Positions 26,783 through 36,195 of a stretch of DNA of 64,000 bases are shown in pieces. The position numbers and the translations under genes are program-made. The stretch is from CAXBPY01 sp003455275 (GTDB lineage: Bacteria; Bacteroidota; Bacteroidia; Chitinophagales; UBA10324). Each line of letters starts with the position of its first letter. Position 1 is the first letter of the stretch. A model generated the notes under the pieces. The model was not told where the DNA came from and searched no databases. It worked only from the letters and a program-made list of their open reading frames with translations. The stretch spans positions 1-64,000 of the forward strand of contig CAXBPY010000007.1 in the NCBI GenBank assembly GCA_963977675.1, given 5' to 3'.

Positions 26783-28711
26783 ATGAGCAAAAAGAAAAAG
26801 CAAGAAGACAAATCGCAACCTAAGAAAAAACAACAAGCGTTCAGAATTGACAAGAGAAAAATTCTGGCAGCGCTTGGAGGAATTCTTGGGCTCACTTTTA
26901 TAGTTTATTGGCAAAGTACTTCTAATGGTTTTGTCAACCTTGACGATGACCGATATATAACTAATAACCCGCTCATCCTTCATGTTGATCCAAAATTATT
27001 TTTCTCTAAACTGCAATGGATGGGTAACTATCATCCACTTGTTCTTTGGGTTTATTCAATCATCTATTCTGTAGCTGAACTAACCCCCTCAGCCTATCAC
27101 CGCGTTGAACTATGTTTTCACTTGCTTAATACCTCGCTCGTTTTATTCGTAATACTTGAATTAACTTCATTATTTGAGATTGCGGTAGTAGTTAGTATGT
27201 TGTTCGGTATTTCTCCAATGCATGTAGAATCGGTTGCATGGATAAGCGAACTTAAGGATTTAATGTACACTGCTGGATTCCTTGGATCTGCATATATGTA
27301 TATTCGATATGTTCGATCAGATTTTAAACGGAAATTTTTTATATGGAGTATTATTTTCTTTTTTCTTTCGGTATTATCAAAAGGCATGGGAGTTTCTCTC
27401 CCGATTGTGTTGTTGCTTATTGATTATTATTTGGGAAGAAAAATTACGCGAAGTGTAGTGGCTGAAAAAATTCCATTCTTTGTGCTCTCACTGATTTTCG
27501 GAATTGTTGCAATAAAGGCGCAGCAAGAGTTGGGTGCTGTTCAGGATCTTGCTGTGTATAGTTTCCCACAGAGAATTGTATTTGCATGCTATGCTTTCAT
27601 TACTTACATCTGGAAATGTATTGTTCCTGTTCATCTAAGCGCTTACTATGGTTATCCAGTTAAAACAGGTAATACTATTGATAAGATTTATTATCTCTAT
27701 TTGCCAGCTGTTATCGCCTTGCTCACTATAGTTTTTCTTTCAGTTAAGCGAACAAGAAAACTTTTTTTTGGTATTGGTTTTTATTCAGTCACGGTTGCTT
27801 TGGTACTTCAGTTATTACCCGTTGGTGGCTGCATAATTGCAGATAGATATTCCTACATACCCAGCATCGGTATCTTTATGTTAGTGGCCTGGTTGCTATT
27901 TGAAATTTATCAAAAGTCTTCAGCCATGAAAATCACTGCCATAACCTTATTTGCGATCATGACGGTTGCTTACTCATATATGACTTTTGAAAGAACTAAA
28001 GTATGGAAGGATGGGCTTGCTTTATGGGGCGATGCAATTGAAAAAGGAACACTTTCTGCGATTGCCTACAACAATCATGGTGTGTTATTAAAGTTAGATG
28101 GAAAATTAAACGAAGCAATGGCTGATTACAAGAATGCTTTGAAACTGAATCCCAGAAATGAAGATAGCTGGAGTAACATTGGACTAATCTATTGGCAGCT
28201 TGGATTACCCTTCACAAAGAAGGCCGATTCATTATTCAGCATTGCTTACAAGACTGCCATTAATCAATCTGACTTTGATAAAACCGAACCAAATTCTGTT
28301 GCGGCAATGGCAAAATTTTATAATCCGGAACACAAGGACAGATTCATTGAAACCACTCTGCAAAATGCTTTTAAATGTTTTCATGAAGGAATAAAATGTA
28401 AAGATTCTGTTGAGCTTTATTTTGCAAATGCAACTGCCAATCTTGATACTGCTATTGCAATCAGCCCTGATTTTGCAACTGCCTACGAAAACCGTGGAAG
28501 CGTTCGATCAACGATGGGAGATCAGCAAGGCGCAATAGCAGATTACACAAAAGCGATTCAACTTGATCCAAATTTTAGTGACCCGTTATATAACCGTGGC
28601 CTTGTATATTACAAACTTGGAAGAAAAAATGAAGCATGTGCCGATCTTAACAGCGCGGCCCAACTTGGTCATCAGACTGCACGAAGAGCATTGAATGATT
28701 TGTGCAAGTGA
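26783..28711 (+). CDS. TMTC-like membrane protein with C-terminal TPRs
   Basis: A 642-residue protein with about ten membrane segments (30-405) followed by a TPR region (about 420-642). The first loop has FVNLDDDRYI with three Asp at 54-56, and another loop carries SPMHVESVAWISELKDL at 144-160. Both match the pattern of TMTC-type GT-C O-mannosyltransferases (Asp in loop 1; HPxHxExVAxIxxRxDLL). TPR motifs such as YNNHGVLLKLDGKLNEAMADYKNA are clear. I therefore infer a GT-C glycosyltransferase acting on exported proteins; the sugar donor and targets are unknown. Starts at ATG 26783; a TTG five codons earlier is less likely. The YihY gene overlaps its end by 17 bases. Confidence 0.85.
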   Translation: MSKKKKQEDKSQPKKKQQAFRIDKRKILAALGGILGLTFIVYWQSTSNGFVNLDDDRYITNNPLILHVDPKLFFSKLQWMGNYHPLVLWVYSIIYSVAELTPSAYHRVELCFHLLNTSLVLFVILELTSLFEIAVVVSMLFGISPMHVESVAWISELKDLMYTAGFLGSAYMYIRYVRSDFKRKFFIWSIIFFFLSVLSKGMGVSLPIVLLLIDYYLGRKITRSVVAEKIPFFVLSLIFGIVAIKAQQELGAVQDLAVYSFPQRIVFACYAFITYIWKCIVPVHLSAYYGYPVKTGNTIDKIYYLYLPAVIALLTIVFLSVKRTRKLFFGIGFYSVTVALVLQLLPVGGCIIADRYSYIPSIGIFMLVAWLLFEIYQKSSAMKITAITLFAIMTVAYSYMTFERTKVWKDGLALWGDAIEKGTLSAIAYNNHGVLLKLDGKLNEAMADYKNALKLNPRNEDSWSNIGLIYWQLGLPFTKKADSLFSIAYKTAINQSDFDKTEPNSVAAMAKFYNPEHKDRFIETTLQNAFKCFHEGIKCKDSVELYFANATANLDTAIAISPDFATAYENRGSVRSTMGDQQGAIADYTKAIQLDPNFSDPLYNRGLVYYKLGRKNEACADLNSAAQLGHQTARRALNDLCK

Positions 28712-29660
28712 TAAAAAAACTGACTTGAAAAAACGCTTTGACCTCTTTAAGGATAAATTTTCTTCTGCTACAAAACAGATTACACTCCCGCTCTTCGATG
28801 GACAGAATTTGTATGATGTTTTTACTTTTCTTTTTAAAGAATTCAGAAGAGATTCTATTAATGTGCGGGCAGCATCTGTTGCATTCAGTTTTATGCTTGC
28901 TTTATTTCCATCCGTTTTGGTTGTGTTTACATTAATTCCGTACATTCCTGTTCCATCGTTCAGAGAAACAGTGCTACAAACATTGCAGGGAATTCTTCCT
29001 TCGAATGCTTACACAACAGTTTCTTCTACAGTAATAGACATAGTTGAAAATCACCACGGCAAAATCCTTTCAATCGGAATTGTTCTTGCATTTTATTACA
29101 TGAGCAGGGGAGTAGTTGGACTTATTAATTCATTTGATAAAGTTTATCCGGCATTTAGGCAGCGTAGTTTTTGGATGAAAACAGCTGTGAGCATCAAGAT
29201 TACATTTCTGCTTTTCATTCTCTTATTGCTGTCGATGTTTTTAATTGTAGAAGGAGAATTTTTTATGAAATATTTAATGCAACTGATCGGTGTACAGGGA
29301 GGGAGTGCTTATTTATTTTTATCGTCTGTAAAATGGCTAATTATCATACTACTTTTTTATTTCAGCATCAGCTTAATTTATTTTTATGGTCCTGCACTTC
29401 ATACACGCTTTCGTTTTTTTTCTGCGGGTTCTTCAATTGCCACTTTTTTAAGCATACTCACCTCGCTTGGGTTCTCCTATTTTATCAACCACTTCAGCAC
29501 TTATAATAAAGTTTATGGAAGTATTGGAACACTGATCGTTCTTATGTTGTGGCTTTACTATAATTCACTTGTTTTGCTCATCGGTTTTGAACTCAATGCA
29601 AGCATCTCCATTAACAAATCAATCAAATCAAATTCTTCTCTTGAATCTAACTCGATTTAA
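28695..29660 (+). CDS. YihY/BrkB family membrane protein
   Basis: A 321-residue inner-membrane protein with about six hydrophobic segments. The RAASVAFSFMLALFPSVLVVFTLIPYI segment (about 55-80) and GSIGTLIVLMLWLYYNSLVLLIGFELNA near the C-terminus are the family hallmarks. Despite its old label as ribonuclease BN, the family has no established enzymatic function. Its ATG at 28695 overlaps the TMTC-like gene by 17 bases. The next gene starts inside its 3' end. Confidence 0.92.
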   Translation: MICASDKKTDLKKRFDLFKDKFSSATKQITLPLFDGQNLYDVFTFLFKEFRRDSINVRAASVAFSFMLALFPSVLVVFTLIPYIPVPSFRETVLQTLQGILPSNAYTTVSSTVIDIVENHHGKILSIGIVLAFYYMSRGVVGLINSFDKVYPAFRQRSFWMKTAVSIKITFLLFILLLLSMFLIVEGEFFMKYLMQLIGVQGGSAYLFLSSVKWLIIILLFYFSISLIYFYGPALHTRFRFFSAGSSIATFLSILTSLGFSYFINHFSTYNKVYGSIGTLIVLMLWLYYNSLVLLIGFELNASISINKSIKSNSSLESNSI

Positions 29661-31194
29661 TTTTTTATCTCTTCTGATTCTATTCTTCAATTGTCAAAGT
29701 GTTCAATCACAAACCAACACTGTAATTCCATGTTCTTTGAAAATTGATAGTGTATCAACACATCAAATAGTTTCACCTATGATGTCAGGATTTAGTTGTG
29801 AGAATATTTTTTTGGAAATAAATAATCCGCTTGACACCGCACTCTTAAATCAATTGAAGAAATTAAATCCGGCAGTACTTCGTTTTCCCGGAGGAATGCT
29901 TTCTAATTTTTATCACCCCATGAACAATGGCTATGGATTAAAAAAGAGTGAAATTGCTCCGATAAATGTTCAATACGCACAACAGTTACAATTAGAAGGT
30001 GTATTTACAAAACAAGCAGCTGTTAATCATCCTTATTTACATGACTTCGTAAATTTTTGTCATGCTTTAAAATCAAAAGTTTTGGTGACGGCAAATATTC
30101 TAACCGGCACCCCTGAAGAACTAATTGATGAACTCAATTATTTCACTGACAATAATGTTGAAATAGCCGGTGTTGAACTTGGAGATGAACTATATCTCGG
30201 CATTTATCGGCAGGTATTTCCATATCCTGGAAGTTATCTATCAAAGACTCAAATGTTCGTTCAAATGGTTCATAAGTATTTTCCGAAAATAAAAGTTGGA
30301 ATGGTTGCCGCCCCGCTTGCCCGAATCAGTGATCTTGAAGGAACATCCGCAGCAGACTTCGGTTATTTCAAATCATGGAATGATGCGCTAAGTAAAACAG
30401 ATTTATTTGATGCAATTGTTATCCATGCATACACACCGGTAACTGTGCTTGAAAGCCAACCAACTGATTCGATTTTTAGAAGAGCTGCATCTGATGCTGA
30501 AAAAACTTTTGGGCGAAATGGAACAATGGTTCAGGCAATGGATTACTATGCCGAGGTTTTTCCTAAATCACCAATATGGATTAGTGAATGGAATTTATCA
30601 TTGAGACCAAATAAGTCATACTTTGTTAATACAGTTTTACAGACAATTTACATTGGTTCATTCCTTAATTTTTTAAATGAATTAAATTCTGAGAGTAGCC
30701 CGCATGTAGATATGGCAATGTTTCAAAGCATTGCAACAGGCGGCGTTTATAATCATTACGGTGCGATTGATTACCGCAGTGAAAAAGAAAAATCTTCCAC
30801 GAATATTGTGAGGAGAACACCATGGTATGCATTCAAGCTGATGACTCCTGTTTTTGATGGAAGAAATCATGTGTGTGTTTCAAATACGCCCTGTGAAATT
30901 CCTATCAATTTTTATTCATATGTGGATACTACAAATTCTCAATGGTTGATTTGTTTTATGAATTATAGTGGTAAGGAAATTAAGATTGATTCTCTCATCA
31001 ATGACTCAACTGACTGGAGCGGAAAGCAAGTATCAATTGAATATATTAAAGGCGCCTTGCAAAACAGTTATGGGTGGACCCGATTTTCCAGAAACAATTA
31101 CAATACTGCTCCGGAGGCCAAGAACGAAACAATGCTATTGAAGGATTTTATTTTCCCTTCCTATGGCGTCGGAATCATTCGTATAAAGAAATAG
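29596..31194 (+). CDS. Putative secreted glycoside hydrolase-like protein
   Basis: A secreted protein of about 532 residues, probably a TIM-barrel glycosidase-like enzyme. The signal peptide is LNLTRFNFLSLLILFF...VQSQ; a TTG at 29641 (after which the peptide is ideal) is an alternative start to the ATG at 29596. The N-terminal PAVLRFPGGMLSNFYHP is reminiscent of GH51/GH79-type enzymes. A VELGDELYLG motif (E198 here) resembles their acid/base ELGNE with Asp in place of Asn, and WISEWNLSL (E331) resembles the nucleophile motif. The exact family and substrate cannot be assigned by eye. No T9SS tail is visible. It overlaps the YihY gene 3' end by 65 bases from this start. Confidence 0.7.
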   Translation: MQASPLTNQSNQILLLNLTRFNFLSLLILFFNCQSVQSQTNTVIPCSLKIDSVSTHQIVSPMMSGFSCENIFLEINNPLDTALLNQLKKLNPAVLRFPGGMLSNFYHPMNNGYGLKKSEIAPINVQYAQQLQLEGVFTKQAAVNHPYLHDFVNFCHALKSKVLVTANILTGTPEELIDELNYFTDNNVEIAGVELGDELYLGIYRQVFPYPGSYLSKTQMFVQMVHKYFPKIKVGMVAAPLARISDLEGTSAADFGYFKSWNDALSKTDLFDAIVIHAYTPVTVLESQPTDSIFRRAASDAEKTFGRNGTMVQAMDYYAEVFPKSPIWISEWNLSLRPNKSYFVNTVLQTIYIGSFLNFLNELNSESSPHVDMAMFQSIATGGVYNHYGAIDYRSEKEKSSTNIVRRTPWYAFKLMTPVFDGRNHVCVSNTPCEIPINFYSYVDTTNSQWLICFMNYSGKEIKIDSLINDSTDWSGKQVSIEYIKGALQNSYGWTRFSRNNYNTAPEAKNETMLLKDFIFPSYGVGIIRIKK

Positions 31195-31290
31195 TTGTCC
31201 TTTACTTTTAGTGTTTCATCGAAGAATTATTTTTTTCGTTGGTAGTCGGAACAATATTTTCGGGATTCATAAAAAAATCAAACCTAAAAG

Positions 31291-31857
31291 ATGAAAAAAG
31301 CTTTAACAATTCTTTCCCTGATTTTACTCGCATCTTTTTCTAATGGACAAATGAGAAGTCAATTTACTAATGTCACCACGCCCGGCGGACATGATGGATC
31401 TATTGATATGCGAGTAAGTGGAGGTGTCCCTCCATATGCTTATCAGTGGAATGATGAAGTTACGGATGAAGATCGTAAAGATCTTAAAAGCGGTAAGTAC
31501 ACAGTTATTGTAACGGACCAGGGCGGCTGCGAAATAATAGCAAGTTTTAACATTACAGAACCGCAATCTCCAGGAAGCAATTCTTTAGCAGGAGTTCAAA
31601 GCTTTACTTCAGATGTTGATGTGTTTCCAAATCCAGCAGATGGCACAGTGAATGTTCATTTCAGCGGAGCGAAAACCAATAGCATCTCAATCAAGGTTAC
31701 TGATATCAGCGGAAAGGTTGTGTTTGAAAAAAACTATGGTGAGTTCAACGGACAGTTAGAAGAGAAGGTTGATCTCACGAATGAAGCCAAAGGAATTTAT
31801 ATGGTGCAGGTTATTACAGAGCGTGAATCTTATAATTCAAAGATTGTGGTTCAGTAA
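31291..31857 (+). CDS. Small T9SS type A surface protein with one SprB-like repeat
   Basis: A secreted 188-residue protein: signal peptide to about FSNGQ, one SprB-like repeat (GGVPPYAYQW, SGKYTVIVTDQGGC) and a C-terminal type A sorting domain (VFPNPADGTVNVHF, VTDISGKVVF, KGIYMVQV, KIVVQ). Essentially a repeat plus sorting tail, so the mature surface-exposed region is small. Ends in a terminator shared with the convergent gene. Confidence 0.88.
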   Translation: MKKALTILSLILLASFSNGQMRSQFTNVTTPGGHDGSIDMRVSGGVPPYAYQWNDEVTDEDRKDLKSGKYTVIVTDQGGCEIIASFNITEPQSPGSNSLAGVQSFTSDVDVFPNPADGTVNVHFSGAKTNSISIKVTDISGKVVFEKNYGEFNGQLEEKVDLTNEAKGIYMVQVITERESYNSKIVVQ

Positions 31858-31876
31858 TTCACAATTGATAAAAAAG

Positions 31877-31915
31877 AAAAATCCTCCCCGAAGAATTCAG
31901 GGAGGATTTTTTATT
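31877..31915. terminator. Bidirectional terminator between two convergent T9SS genes
   Basis: Twelve-base stem AAAAATCCTCCC at 31877-31888 with GGGAGGATTTTT at 31900-31911, loop of 11 bases. T tracts flank it on both strands, so it can serve the forward gene ending at 31857 and the reverse gene ending at 31947. Confidence 0.85.
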
Positions 31916-31946
31916 TTATTGAGAATATATTTTTCCCAGAGAAAAT

Positions 31947-33239
31947 TTACCGCACAATAAACTTTGAATTCATATTTCCATTCACAGTGTTTATTTCTAA
32001 AAAGTAAATTCCTTTCGAAAGATTTTTTGTGTCGATTGCAACTGCGTTTACAGAAATGAGTCGTGTATCACATTTTAACTTCCTTCCTGAAATATCAAAT
32101 AAGTTAATTGAATTGATTGCAGTTTTTCTTTTCGAAGAAATTATTATTTGTGAAGCAGCATCATTGTAGAAAATTCCAAATTGATCATCTTCAATCTCAT
32201 TCACGCCAACAATTGTAATTGTTTGCTCCACGGTGTCGCTACAACCGTTTGCATTTGTTGCTATCAACTGAATGGTGAATAAACCTTCAAAGCTATATTC
32301 ATGAACAGGTGCAAAAACCGTATCGCTCGCACCATCACCAAAGTCCCAATGGTAATTTGTGGCACCTGAAGAAGTATTGGTAAAAGTTGCTATGTCATTA
32401 CTCTCGGTAAAAGTGAACCCTGCATCAGGTGCAGGAAGAACAGCAAGAGATAAAGTATCAATGGCTGTGCATCCATTGAAATCAGTTCCTTGAACAATTA
32501 CATCAATATCAGAAGTTGTCGTTGCCAGCACCGTATCTCCTGTAACTGATGATAAATTAGAAGAGGGAGACCAGGAATATGAAATTGCGCCATTTCCAAC
32601 AAGTGTAACTGCATTTCCGATACAAACACTGTCCATACTTGAAGTAATAAATACAACAGGTTCAGGTAAAATATTGACTCCGGTATTGGGCGATGTATCA
32701 CTTCCACAACTGTTAAATGCAATCGCATGGTACTGCCCTCCAACTGTGGTCATATAATTTGAATTTGTAGCACCTGCAATCAAAGTATCATTTTTAAACC
32801 ATTGATACGATGTAGCACCAGAGGTTTGAGCATTTAAATTAGCAGTGTTCCCGTTGCAGATATTTATGTTAATGGCAATAAAGCTGGAGTAATCTGGTGG
32901 AGTGCACCCACTTACTGTAAAGTAACCACTCATTGTACCTTGATGAAAACTACATTCATAACTGTAACTTCCTGCCTGGCCAGGTACATAAATAAAAGTT
33001 GTTGAACCAGAATTCAAATTTGCGTTCCACAAAGTCGCCCCGGAGGGAACAGAAAGCGCCGTAGTGGTGTGGCTTCCGTTTATCCAGTTCCATTTCACAG
33101 TATCCCCTAAATTGATGGTAAAATTTGAAGGAGTAAAACTGTAATTCTGAACATTTACTATTTGTGTGATTGCTTCAGAAAATTTAGAAAAAAATAAAAG
33201 TGAAAAGGAGAGGAGAGTGGGTAGTAAAAACTTTTTCAT
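31947..33239 (-). CDS. T9SS type A protein with N-terminal cupredoxin domain
   Basis: A secreted copper-binding surface protein of 430 residues. After a signal peptide (to about SEA23), residues 24-108 form a plastocyanin/azurin-like domain with all four type 1 copper ligands in order: H57, C96, H99 and M103 (GSHTTT and ECSFHQGTM). Then come an Ig-like region (about 112-250) and a PKD domain with WDFGDG (about 255-340), followed by a type A sorting tail (INLFDISGRKLKC, LSKGIYFLEI, KFIVR). The start is the ATG at 33239; an earlier in-frame start at 33275 precedes the signal peptide. The role may be extracellular electron transfer or copper handling; this is inference. Confidence 0.88.
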   Translation of the reverse strand: MKKFLLPTLLSFSLLFFSKFSEAITQIVNVQNYSFTPSNFTINLGDTVKWNWINGSHTTTALSVPSGATLWNANLNSGSTTFIYVPGQAGSYSYECSFHQGTMSGYFTVSGCTPPDYSSFIAININICNGNTANLNAQTSGATSYQWFKNDTLIAGATNSNYMTTVGGQYHAIAFNSCGSDTSPNTGVNILPEPVVFITSSMDSVCIGNAVTLVGNGAISYSWSPSSNLSSVTGDTVLATTTSDIDVIVQGTDFNGCTAIDTLSLAVLPAPDAGFTFTESNDIATFTNTSSGATNYHWDFGDGASDTVFAPVHEYSFEGLFTIQLIATNANGCSDTVEQTITIVGVNEIEDDQFGIFYNDAASQIIISSKRKTAINSINLFDISGRKLKCDTRLISVNAVAIDTKNLSKGIYFLEINTVNGNMNSKFIVR

Positions 33240-33613
33240 AAAAATGTTTTTCGTAATAATACAAGTTGAACACACGGCAGCACTCTTTTCAGAAAAAGAA
33301 TTTACAATTTCATGACATAGAAATCAGAGTAAGATTTCAAATAAAAACTTGTGTTCTTTTCAACAGAATTTTTTACAATTCTGTGATAAAAAAGTCATCG
33401 CAAAACAAGGAATAGCGGCTTATCCAAATTACATTTGAGCAAAATGAAATACTGCTTAAAATTAACCGATATAGGTTATTGGTCTCCACTTTTTTACTTT
33501 AAAAATTGAAACAAACTAAAGATTGAATTTACTAATAGCAGTAAAACAATAAGTGCCGAAAAGCATTGATTAAAAAAAGAATAAATAACAATAAACGAAT
33601 AACAAAATAACTA
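33240..33613. other. 374-base gene-free region between divergent genes
   Basis: AT-rich spacer separating the reverse cupredoxin gene from gyrA. It should carry both promoters. A hairpin, ACAGAATT at 33363-33370 and AATTCTGT at 33377-33384, and a -7-like TACATTTG at 33430-33437 are visible; the latter lacks a TTTG at the usual distance. No small ORF or RNA gene was recognised. Confidence 0.6.
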
Positions 33614-36145
33614 ATGGCTGAAGAAATTGTTGGTGGCGAAAGAATAATTCCAATCAATATTGAAGATGAAATGAAAACCGCTTACATCGATTATTCGATG
33701 TCGGTAATTGTTAGCCGCGCTATTCCTGATGTGCGCGATGGATTAAAACCTGTGCAACGCCGCGTGCTTTTCGGTATGTATGAGTTGGGAGTGATGAGCA
33801 ACCGCCCCTATAAAAAGAGTGCGAGAATAGTGGGAGAAGTGCTTGGTAAATATCATCCGCATGGCGACTCATCAGTGTATGAAGCAATGGTGCGCATGGC
33901 ACAAGACTGGAGCCTGCGCTATCCACTCGTAGATGGGCAAGGAAACTTCGGAAGCATGGATGGGGATAGCCCTGCAGCAATGCGATACACCGAGGCTCGC
34001 CTCAGAAAGATTGCGGAAGAAATGTTGGCTGATATTGAGAAGGACACCGTTGACTTTCAGCTCAACTTCGATGACACACTGAAAGAACCAACAGTAATGC
34101 CTTCTCGCATTCCAAATTTGTTGGTGAACGGGGCTAGTGGAATTGCTGTGGGAATGGCAACTAATATTCTTCCACACAATTTAAGCGAAGTGATTGATGG
34201 AATTACTTCATACATTGATAACAGGCAAATTACAGTTGAAGAATTAATGGAAGTGGTGAAAGCTCCTGACTTTCCTACAGGCGGAATCATTTACGGAACT
34301 GCCGGCGTGCGCGAAGGTTTCAAAACCGGACGCGGAAGAGTAGTGGTTCGTGCGAAAACAAATTTTGAAACACTAAAAAATGGGAAGGAGCGAATCATCA
34401 TTACTGAATTTCCTTACCAGGTAAACAAAGCACTTGTTCATGCTAAGATTTATGAACTAATAGGAGAGAAGCAGATTGAAGGAATCAGTGAAGTGCGCGA
34501 TGAGAGCGACAGAGACGGAGTGCGAATGGTGGTAGAACTGAAGAAGGATGCAATTCCAAATGTGGTGCTCAATCAGTTATTTCAGTTCACGCAACTTCAA
34601 ACTTCATTCGGTATAAACAACATTGCGCTCGATCATGGTCGCCCGCGCCTTCTGAATCTGTTGGATATGATTCGCAGCTTTGTGGAATTCCGTCATGAAG
34701 TTGTGGTGCGCAGAACACAATTTGATTTAGCAGAAGCAGAAAAGCGCGCTCACATACTCGAAGGTTTACTTATTGCACTTGATCATCTCGATGCAGTGAT
34801 TGCACTCATTCGTGCTTCTCAAACTCCGGACATAGCGCGCGAAGGTTTGATGAATCAGTTTGCGCTTAGTGAAATTCAGGCGAAAGCAATTCTTGAAATG
34901 AGATTACAGCGCTTAACAGGATTAGAGAGAGATAAGATTAAAGAAGAGTATGCTGAAATCATGAAACAGATTGCCTACTTCAAAGAAATTCTTTCTGATG
35001 AAGTGCTTCGCTACAAAATCATCAAGGATGAAATGCTCGAAATCAAAAACAAGTATGGAGACGAGCGTAGAACAGAAGTAGTAGCCAACGAAGATGAAAT
35101 TGAAATCGAAGATCTAATTGAAGTAGAAGATATGGTGATTACCATTTCTCACCTTGGATATATCAAGCGCACCTCTCTTAGCGAATATCGTGTACAAGGC
35201 CGGGGCGGAAAAGGATCTCTCGGTGGTTCAGCCCGCGATGAAGATTTCATTGAGAAAATATTTGTAGCTTCCACACATGATTACCTTTTAATATTTACCG
35301 ATAAAGGAAAATGTTTTTGGAAAAAAGTTTACACAATTCCGGAAGGGAATAAAACTTCTAAAGGACGCGCGGTTCAAAATTTAATTTCACTTGAACCTGA
35401 TGATAAGGTACGCGCCATTATTGATATTCATAATCTTGAAGACGAAGCCTATCTTAATTCACACTTCCTCATCTTCTGCACTGAGCAGGGAACCATTAAG
35501 AAAACAACGCTCGAAGAATTCAGTCGTCCGCGTCAGAACGGAATCATTGCAATCACTATTGAAGAAGGAGACCAACTTTTAGATGTGAAGCAAACCAATG
35601 GCAACTGCGAAATCATTCTTGCTGTTCGCAGTGGAAGGGCAAATCGTTTCCCTGAAAACAAAGTGCGTGCTGTAGGCAGAACTGCTATAGGTGTGAAGGG
35701 AATTGAATGTGACGAAAAAGATAAGGTTGTTGGCATCATTACAATTGATAAGGAAGATAAGGAATCTACAATTTTGGTGGTGAGTGAAAAAGGTTATGGA
35801 AAACGAAGTGATCTAGATGAATATCGAATAACTAATAGAGGAGGAAAAGGAGTGAAGACGCTGAATGTAACGGAGAAAACAGGCCAGTTAATTGCCATAA
35901 AAGACATCACGGAAAAAGATGAACTGATGATAATTAATCGGAGCGGAGTTACTATCAGAATGAGCATGGATGAAGTAAAAGTGCAGGGCAGAGCTACCCA
36001 AGGTGTGCGACTCATTCGTCTTGAAGAAGATGATGTAATTGGATCAGTTGCTAAAATTGACAGTGACATGATCGAACCTGATGATTCATCATCCGGCACT
36101 GAAACTCCTCCTGTAACTCCTGATGAAAATCAATCAATTCAGTAA
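33614..36145 (+). CDS. gyrA: DNA gyrase subunit A
   Basis: The DNA-breaking subunit of gyrase, 843 residues. Catalytic Y125 lies in [10 protein letters not shown]. The quinolone-determining region is [12 protein letters not shown] at 81-92, with S86 and E90 at the positions of E. coli S83 and D87; a wild-type-like Ser is present. The GyrA box (QGRGGKG, 528-534) in the C-terminal wrapping domain marks it as GyrA rather than ParC. The acidic tail is short. It is followed after 50 bases by a TPR protein gene on the same strand. gyrB is not in the window. Confidence 0.97.
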   Translation: MAEEIVGGERIIPINIEDEMKTAYIDYSMSVIVSRAIPDVRDGLKPVQRRVLFGMYELGVMSNRPYKKSARIVGEVLGKYHPHGDSSVYEAMVRMAQDWSLRYPLVDGQGNFGSMDGDSPAAMRYTEARLRKIAEEMLADIEKDTVDFQLNFDDTLKEPTVMPSRIPNLLVNGASGIAVGMATNILPHNLSEVIDGITSYIDNRQITVEELMEVVKAPDFPTGGIIYGTAGVREGFKTGRGRVVVRAKTNFETLKNGKERIIITEFPYQVNKALVHAKIYELIGEKQIEGISEVRDESDRDGVRMVVELKKDAIPNVVLNQLFQFTQLQTSFGINNIALDHGRPRLLNLLDMIRSFVEFRHEVVVRRTQFDLAEAEKRAHILEGLLIALDHLDAVIALIRASQTPDIAREGLMNQFALSEIQAKAILEMRLQRLTGLERDKIKEEYAEIMKQIAYFKEILSDEVLRYKIIKDEMLEIKNKYGDERRTEVVANEDEIEIEDLIEVEDMVITISHLGYIKRTSLSEYRVQGRGGKGSLGGSARDEDFIEKIFVASTHDYLLIFTDKGKCFWKKVYTIPEGNKTSKGRAVQNLISLEPDDKVRAIIDIHNLEDEAYLNSHFLIFCTEQGTIKKTTLEEFSRPRQNGIIAITIEEGDQLLDVKQTNGNCEIILAVRSGRANRFPENKVRAVGRTAIGVKGIECDEKDKVVGIITIDKEDKESTILVVSEKGYGKRSDLDEYRITNRGGKGVKTLNVTEKTGQLIAIKDITEKDELMIINRSGVTIRMSMDEVKVQGRATQGVRLIRLEEDDVIGSVAKIDSDMIEPDDSSSGTETPPVTPDENQSIQ

Positions 36146-36195
36146 TAAATTCTGGAAAGATAATTGAAATTACCAAACCCAAAACACTTAAAAAA

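Noticed and set aside
33430..33437. TACATTTG as a gyrA promoter
   Set aside because: The -7 match is exact but no TTTG or TTG lies at a suitable distance, and it is 176 bases from the start codon.
33614..36145. The type II topoisomerase as ParC
   Set aside because: The C-terminal QGRGGKG GyrA box is present, which ParC lacks.
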